62,954 bases of DNA from assembly GCA_910588905.1 (NCBI GenBank), contig CAJURZ010000015.1:1-62954 (forward strand). The letters run 5' to 3'. Positions 59,146 to 62,954 of this stretch are shown in pieces. Numbering within the stretch: the stretch's first letter is position 1; each line of letters begins with the position of its first letter. This DNA comes from an uncultured Eggerthellaceae bacterium. Its GTDB lineage: Bacteria > Actinomycetota > Coriobacteriia > Coriobacteriales > Eggerthellaceae. The notes beneath the pieces are model-generated. The model did no database searches, had not been told where the DNA came from, and saw only the letters and a program-made list of their open reading frames with translations. The translations under genes and the position numbers were made by a program.

Positions 59146-59412
59146 TTACGCGCCAGGAGCCTTCGGGGCGCCAGGGGCGCCAGGGGCAGCCGGAGCGCCG
59201 GGGGCGCCAGGAGCTGCAGGGGCACCAGGAGCAGCCGGAGCACCTGCAACGGCAGCCTCATTGATGGACCCATCAGGGTTCATGTACTTGGAGAAGTCTG
59301 CCTTGCAGAAGGGGCAGTTCTTCATCTGGATCCCACCCATCATCTGGATGGTCTTGCCGCATTCGGGGCACTTGGTTCCGCCGCTATCGGCGCCTGCTGG
59401 TCTGAAGCACAT
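59146..59412 (-). CDS. Small zinc-ribbon protein with collagen-like Gly-Ala-Pro tail
   Basis: 88-residue protein. Residues 1-45 hold a zinc ribbon with two CxxC knuckles (KCPECGKT and NCPFCKAD), plus Cys2 near the start. From about residue 58 the sequence is a pure Gly/Ala/Pro tract of G-A-P triplets ending KAPGA. Similar zinc-ribbon proteins with proline/alanine tails occur in several Gram-positive anaerobes; function unknown. ATG 59412 (MCFRPAGADSGG) has GGAGAG 7 bases upstream, better than the longer frame to 59481. A strong terminator follows. Confidence 0.8.
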   Translation of the reverse strand: MCFRPAGADSGGTKCPECGKTIQMMGGIQMKNCPFCKADFSKYMNPDGSINEAAVAGAPAAPGAPAAPGAPGAPAAPGAPGAPKAPGA

Positions 59413-59571
59413 ATCGCACTCTCCAATCCTTGTAGCTTGTGCACAGCATGCATAGGATAAGCCTTTGCGCAAGCCGTGCAAGTCAAAATCGGCGAAGTGC
59501 GAAAGTGGCGCACTATTTCACTTCTGCACTATTTTCATCCGTGCGATGGCCGGGGCGTTGATAAGGACTGC

Positions 59572-60831
59572 TCAGCTCACCCGTGTGGTCAATTCGGGAT
59601 GCAGGGACATGGACTGGAAGCGGCTGGCCATGTACTGGTCGTCGAAATGCTGAGCGAAGAACGCCTGGAACGCCGTTTGATCTGTGGGCACTCCGTCTAA
59701 GCGCATATACCAGCAATCCAGAGCGATCAGCGTCATGGCGCCATCGAAGATCATGAGCGCTGCAGCCACCGCGGTCACGGTGTAGCGCCACTGCCAGGGG
59801 ATCCTATTCACCAGACCGATGAGCCACGGGAGCAGCAGCTTGATCCACACCACTCCTAACACACCCCACATGCACATGAACATGAAATCGGTGCGGCCGC
59901 CTATATTGAGGAAGCGACCGGTGTAGTCCCAGGCCACAGCCCCGAAGGCGAATTCCAGGAACCAGCTCACCGCGTATTCGAAAGCTCCCCCCACCACGGC
60001 GCTCATCAAGAAGATGAGGATAGCGGGGGCCTTATAGAAGCGATTCAGGATGAGCGAGAGGATCACCGCACCGAAGCCGTAGATGGGAGAGAACGGCCCC
60101 CAGAGAAGCCCTGCCCGGATCTGGAATTCCCCCGGCACCTCTATCATATAGTGATAGACGGTCTCTATGGCATCCCCGAAGAGAGCACCCAGGGTGAAGA
60201 TCCAGAAGAGGTTGAAGAAGTTCACGGCCATATAGCCCCGACCCGTGACATCACGCCCTAATGTTCCCTCTTCCGCCTCCTCTCGCGCCTCCATATCACG
60301 CAACACGCGCTGGAGCCTACGCTCCTCGGACAAGGAAGGGTCAGCGAAAGTGAAGAGAGCCATGAGGATCAGGGATGAGCCCATGAGGATCCAGAAGATG
60401 GTGGTGACCCCTTCTAACATGAGCTCGAACAGAGCGCAGAACCCCAGAGCCGCACTGATGATCTCTGCGGTCAGATGGGCACCCTGCAGCTTCCCCCGCA
60501 CCAGGCGCACACCCAGGATGACGGCACCCACCGCCACAACGCCCACGCCTGCGACCATGCAGACGAACAGGGCGAGCGATGCTGCAGGTTGGTCCTGGAA
60601 GACACCATCATAGAAAGCGGTGCCGGTGAAATAGAGGAGGAATACCACCAGAGCGGCCAATACAAAGCCGACGATGAGGCTCAGCACTCCGAAGATGATC
60701 TCAAGGATACGATACCGCCGATCAGCGACCGACGAGGGTGGATCTGGATCATCCACCCCGGAGGAGCCGGAGCTCAATGCCTCCGAGGTGCAGGCAGCCG
60801 CATATTCAGGGGCGAGCTTTCCCCGCGTCAC
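59572..60831 (-). CDS. CmpB-type membrane protein (second copy)
   Basis: 419-residue membrane protein. The N-terminal half has about four helices in an extra domain; the C-terminal half is the PF06541-type domain with LLWGPFSPIYGFGAV and DYTGRFLNIGGRTDFMF, and ends with a soluble tail like that of the paralog at 45799-46800 (FAQHFDDQYMASRFQSM here, NFNNAFMSERFQNM there). Function unknown. GTG 60831 overlaps the flippase stop as GTGA, so the two are co-translated. Confidence 0.8.
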   Translation of the reverse strand: MTRGKLAPEYAAACTSEALSSGSSGVDDPDPPSSVADRRYRILEIIFGVLSLIVGFVLAALVVFLLYFTGTAFYDGVFQDQPAASLALFVCMVAGVGVVAVGAVILGVRLVRGKLQGAHLTAEIISAALGFCALFELMLEGVTTIFWILMGSSLILMALFTFADPSLSEERRLQRVLRDMEAREEAEEGTLGRDVTGRGYMAVNFFNLFWIFTLGALFGDAIETVYHYMIEVPGEFQIRAGLLWGPFSPIYGFGAVILSLILNRFYKAPAILIFLMSAVVGGAFEYAVSWFLEFAFGAVAWDYTGRFLNIGGRTDFMFMCMWGVLGVVWIKLLLPWLIGLVNRIPWQWRYTVTAVAAALMIFDGAMTLIALDCWYMRLDGVPTDQTAFQAFFAQHFDDQYMASRFQSMSLHPELTTRVS

Positions 60832-62576
60832 TGGTCACCTCTTCCGGCATGCTTCCCCGTGCGCCTGCGCATGACCTCTTCGCGATGCTCGCGAATGGCC
60901 CGCTTCTCGCTGGGGCGTAGGGGGCGTGGCTCTTCTTCTATGGCTTCGGTATCTCCTTCGGCTTCGGAGAGCTCAGGATCAGCCGGGTCTATGAGGGGGA
61001 CGAATGTGGTACGAGGCCGCTCTTCGCCGCCTGCCGCCTCGCCTTCAACACCAGACGCAGGAGATGCTGCACCAACCGCGCCACGCTTGCCCCGGGAAAG
61101 GTCACGGCGAATGCGGAAGTATTCCCAGATGAGCAGCACGCACAGGATGGATTCGATGATGAGGTAGCTCAGGATGGCGCCCTCTAGCTGGGCGTAGCCG
61201 ATGAGCAGGATGGGAATGAACAACGAGAAGAAGAAGGACACGCAGTAGAGCACCGTCACATCCCGCTGGCGCCGCATGATGGTGATCACTTGATAGAGGA
61301 AGTCTATGAGAGCCGTTATGCCGCCGGTCACCAGCATGAGATACAGAAGGCTGCGATAGGGTTCGAAATCGATGCCGTAGAGGAAGCTCAAGGCAGGGAT
61401 GCCAACCCAGGCCATGACCACCCAGGTGATGGCAGTGATGGCCAAGATGATCAAGATGATGCCACCCAGGATGAGATCGAATCTCAACCGCTTCTTTGCA
61501 TCCTGCCAGACCCCAGCCATGCGCAGCAGCAGCGGCTTATAGACCAGCTGAGCAGCGATGAGGATCATCTGAGCCGGGAAGTACAGAGCGTTGTAGTAGA
61601 GCTGGTTCTCATAGGGCAGCATGCCCTCCATGACGAACTTCGGCATGTTCTCGATCACATTGAAGATGAAGATCGCCAGGAACAAGGGAGCGCACAGCTT
61701 GAAGAGCCTTCCCAATGACTTCAGGGAGAACTGCCGAGACTTCGGCGTCTCCAACAGGGCAAGCGGCCAGGTGATGACGACGAAGGTGATCAAAGAGGCG
61801 ATGAACATGGCTGTGCAGGCGGCCACGGCATTGCGGGAGAGCGCCAACACCACGCAGAAGACGATAAGGGCCGCCAACGAGCGGATGGTCTGAGAGATGC
61901 CCGCCAGATAGAGCTTATCCACCTGCTGCAAGCGGCCTTCATAGACATCGGCCAGCGCATCCACACAGCGATAGGCCACCACAGCCATGGATATGTCGAA
62001 CATCTCAGTGGTGTAGCCGCGCAACGTGCAGTAGAGCCAGCCCGCCACCACCATGATCAGGCAGGTGAGCCAACGATTCACCTGATAGTCCAGGAACGAG
62101 TGCTCTTCATGGATGTCTGATATCTGATAGGTACGCACACCGAAGTTCCCGAGGAACATGAGCAAGAGCGCCACCACGAAAGCCATGGAGACCATACCCG
62201 CTTGCTCCACCCCCACCAACTGGGTGGATACCATGGTGACCACCGGGAACACCAGCGCCCAGGAAGCGGCGCCGGCGGTGTTGAAGATGAAGTCTCGTGT
62301 GGTGCGATGAGGTGCATAGGCTGCCTCGGCCGCTGAGAGACCATCCCCCTTCATGGCCCCCACCACCCGATCGAACCATTGGTTGGCTAACCGTGCGATG
62401 GGATTCTGCTTGTGCTCCCGCGGAGTAGAGCTCACGTTCAAGCGCCCGGTGATCCCCTGACGCTCACCGCTCACTGCTTCGGGGGACACCCGCCTGCGAC
62501 GTTGTCCACTGCCGCCAGCCCCCCGCAAGCGGCGTTCTCGCTGGCCTTCGTTCTTGTTGTTCGCTTCCCTCTTCAT
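60828..62576 (-). CDS. Polysaccharide/lipid-linked oligosaccharide flippase-like protein
   Basis: 582-residue membrane protein of the MOP/Wzx superfamily with 12-14 helices after a basic N-terminal tail of about 80 residues (many Arg/Lys/Gly) and with a charged C-terminal tail rich in Glu/Arg. Segments such as FIFNTAGAASWALVFPVVTM and NVIENMPKFVMEGM fit polysaccharide biosynthesis exporters. ATG 62576 (MKREANNKN) has GGGGAAG upstream and replaces a longer frame to 62663 that runs into the promoter region. Coupled to the CmpB-type gene; a role in cell-envelope glycan export is plausible. Confidence 0.82.
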   Translation of the reverse strand: MKREANNKNEGQRERRLRGAGGSGQRRRRVSPEAVSGERQGITGRLNVSSTPREHKQNPIARLANQWFDRVVGAMKGDGLSAAEAAYAPHRTTRDFIFNTAGAASWALVFPVVTMVSTQLVGVEQAGMVSMAFVVALLLMFLGNFGVRTYQISDIHEEHSFLDYQVNRWLTCLIMVVAGWLYCTLRGYTTEMFDISMAVVAYRCVDALADVYEGRLQQVDKLYLAGISQTIRSLAALIVFCVVLALSRNAVAACTAMFIASLITFVVITWPLALLETPKSRQFSLKSLGRLFKLCAPLFLAIFIFNVIENMPKFVMEGMLPYENQLYYNALYFPAQMILIAAQLVYKPLLLRMAGVWQDAKKRLRFDLILGGIILIILAITAITWVVMAWVGIPALSFLYGIDFEPYRSLLYLMLVTGGITALIDFLYQVITIMRRQRDVTVLYCVSFFFSLFIPILLIGYAQLEGAILSYLIIESILCVLLIWEYFRIRRDLSRGKRGAVGAASPASGVEGEAAGGEERPRTTFVPLIDPADPELSEAEGDTEAIEEEPRPLRPSEKRAIREHREEVMRRRTGKHAGRGDQ

Positions 62577-62657
62577 AGGCCTATGGCTTCCCCCGACTAT
62601 GGATAAATGAAGTGATTTCTTTGTCCGTTTATAGTATAGTTTTCTTGCGCTGACACC

Positions 62658-62671
62658 GTGCATATATACAC
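62658..62671. promoter_or_regulatory. Near-palindromic AT-rich site in the divergent control region
   Basis: GTGCATATATACAC is a 14-base near palindrome (two mismatched positions) between the flippase gene and the plus-strand gene at the window end. It shares ATATACA with the GntR operator half site at 48245. Function is a guess. Confidence 0.25.
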
Positions 62672-62715
62672 GCGCCTGTAACCTAGAAACGCACGGTGGG
62701 AAGGATACAATCGAA

Positions 62716-62954
62716 GTGAGCGAGAGCCCATCGCTTTCAAAGGCTGCCTCTCAGGGCAGCGAAAGCTCAACAGCTTCGCCAGGGTCTCAGAATCGCCCTG
62801 ACGCAGGTCAGGGCTTTCGCTCTCAGCCAGACATAGTTCCTGTTCCCATGATAGCGCCGGGCGCGTCCTATACCCTCGCTGCCCCACCCCCACCTTCCAT
62901 GCAGCCACCCCAAAAGAAGAAGGGTGCTCCTAAGCTGCTCGTGGTGTCCATGAT
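62716..62954 (+). CDS. Start of an unidentified proline-rich membrane or secreted protein, cut by window end
   Basis: Open frame from GTG 62716 to the end of the window (at least 79 residues). The N-terminus is Ser/Pro/Gln-rich (LAAPPPPSMQPPQKKKGAPK) and runs into a hydrophobic start LLVVSM, the pattern of a cytoplasmic proline-rich linker before a membrane helix. GGAAGG lies about 12 bases before the GTG; the true start could also be ATG 62842. Divergent from the flippase gene. The family cannot be identified from this part. Confidence 0.5.
   Translation, partial: MSESPSLSKAASQGSESSTASPGSQNRPDAGQGFRSQPDIVPVPMIAPGASYTLAAPPPPSMQPPQKKKGAPKLLVVSM

Noticed and set aside
59146..59240. Short repeats suggestive of a CRISPR or VNTR array
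   Set aside because: The repetition is codon-level Gly-Ala-Pro coding inside the zinc-ribbon gene.
62597..62908. 103-residue minus-strand open frame upstream of the flippase
   Set aside because: It overlaps the divergent promoter region and the plus-strand coding start; no ribosome binding site or motif.

Overview
The window is high-GC DNA, densely coded, with frequent ATGA/GTGA overlaps and several GTG and TTG starts. Gene content points to an anaerobic member of the Coriobacteriia (Actinomycetota), probably Eggerthellales-like. Supporting features are the alaS-ruvX-mltG-yqeG-shikimate block, a giant two-domain 2-hydroxyacyl-CoA dehydratase activase, DUF5685 with a J-domain partner, a sortase-type surface protein (Gram-positive envelope), a cytoplasmic [NiFe] hydrogenase of the group 3b subunit layout and a formate/nitrite-type channel. 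No species name can be given from sequence reading alone.

Layout. 1-1.8 kb: start of htpG and a SurA-like membrane-anchored protein (minus). 2.0-5.2 kb: an MFS transporter and a DUF5685 + J-domain pair behind a promoter and hairpin leader (plus). 5.2-7.5 kb: divergent metA/metY, which by residue 111 of MetA should run the acetyl-homoserine sulfhydrylation route. 7.6-17.7 kb: a near-continuous minus-strand block alaS-ruvX-mltG-yqeG-aroE-aroC-aroK-aroB-aroQ-pepP. 17.9-25.2 kb: two membrane proteins, uracil-DNA glycosylase, alr with a long N-terminal extension, the mog/moeA molybdopterin pair, and eno. 25.3-31.97 kb: a two-gene secreted system, a 1886-residue dockerin-bearing M60 metallopeptidase followed by a small sortase-motif protein with a possible cohesin fold, flanked by a promoter and a strong terminator. 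32.0-37.7 kb: FNT channel and a 1570-residue double activase. 37.8-42.1 kb: RNA methyltransferase, MATE and MFS exporters. 42.1-45.6 kb: hybrid histidine kinase translationally coupled to an orphan solute-binding lipoprotein. 45.7-50.8 kb: membrane proteins, a PNPOx-like protein, a GntR/YtrA-ABC operon with a clear promoter/operator, and an ElaA-type acetyltransferase. 50.8-57.4 kb: a nested palindrome, hydrogenase genes (beta, gamma, a new 47-residue ORF, delta, alpha), ndk, a TPR protein and a cyclophilin. 57.5-62.95 kb: second RNA methyltransferase, tRNA-Arg(CCG), zinc-ribbon/collagen-like protein, a second CmpB-type membrane protein, a flippase, and the start of a plus-strand gene cut by the window end.

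How parts may work together. The secreted M60 protein has no wall anchor of its own but carries a dockerin; the next gene encodes a wall-anchorable protein whose ectodomain looks cohesin-like, so the pair could form a two-component, non-covalently displayed host-glycoprotein protease. The hydrogenase large subunit ends exactly at its last metal-ligand histidine, so it should not need the usual C-terminal maturation protease. No intergenic stretch exceeds 300 bases. No CRISPR array, insertion sequence or prophage gene was seen.
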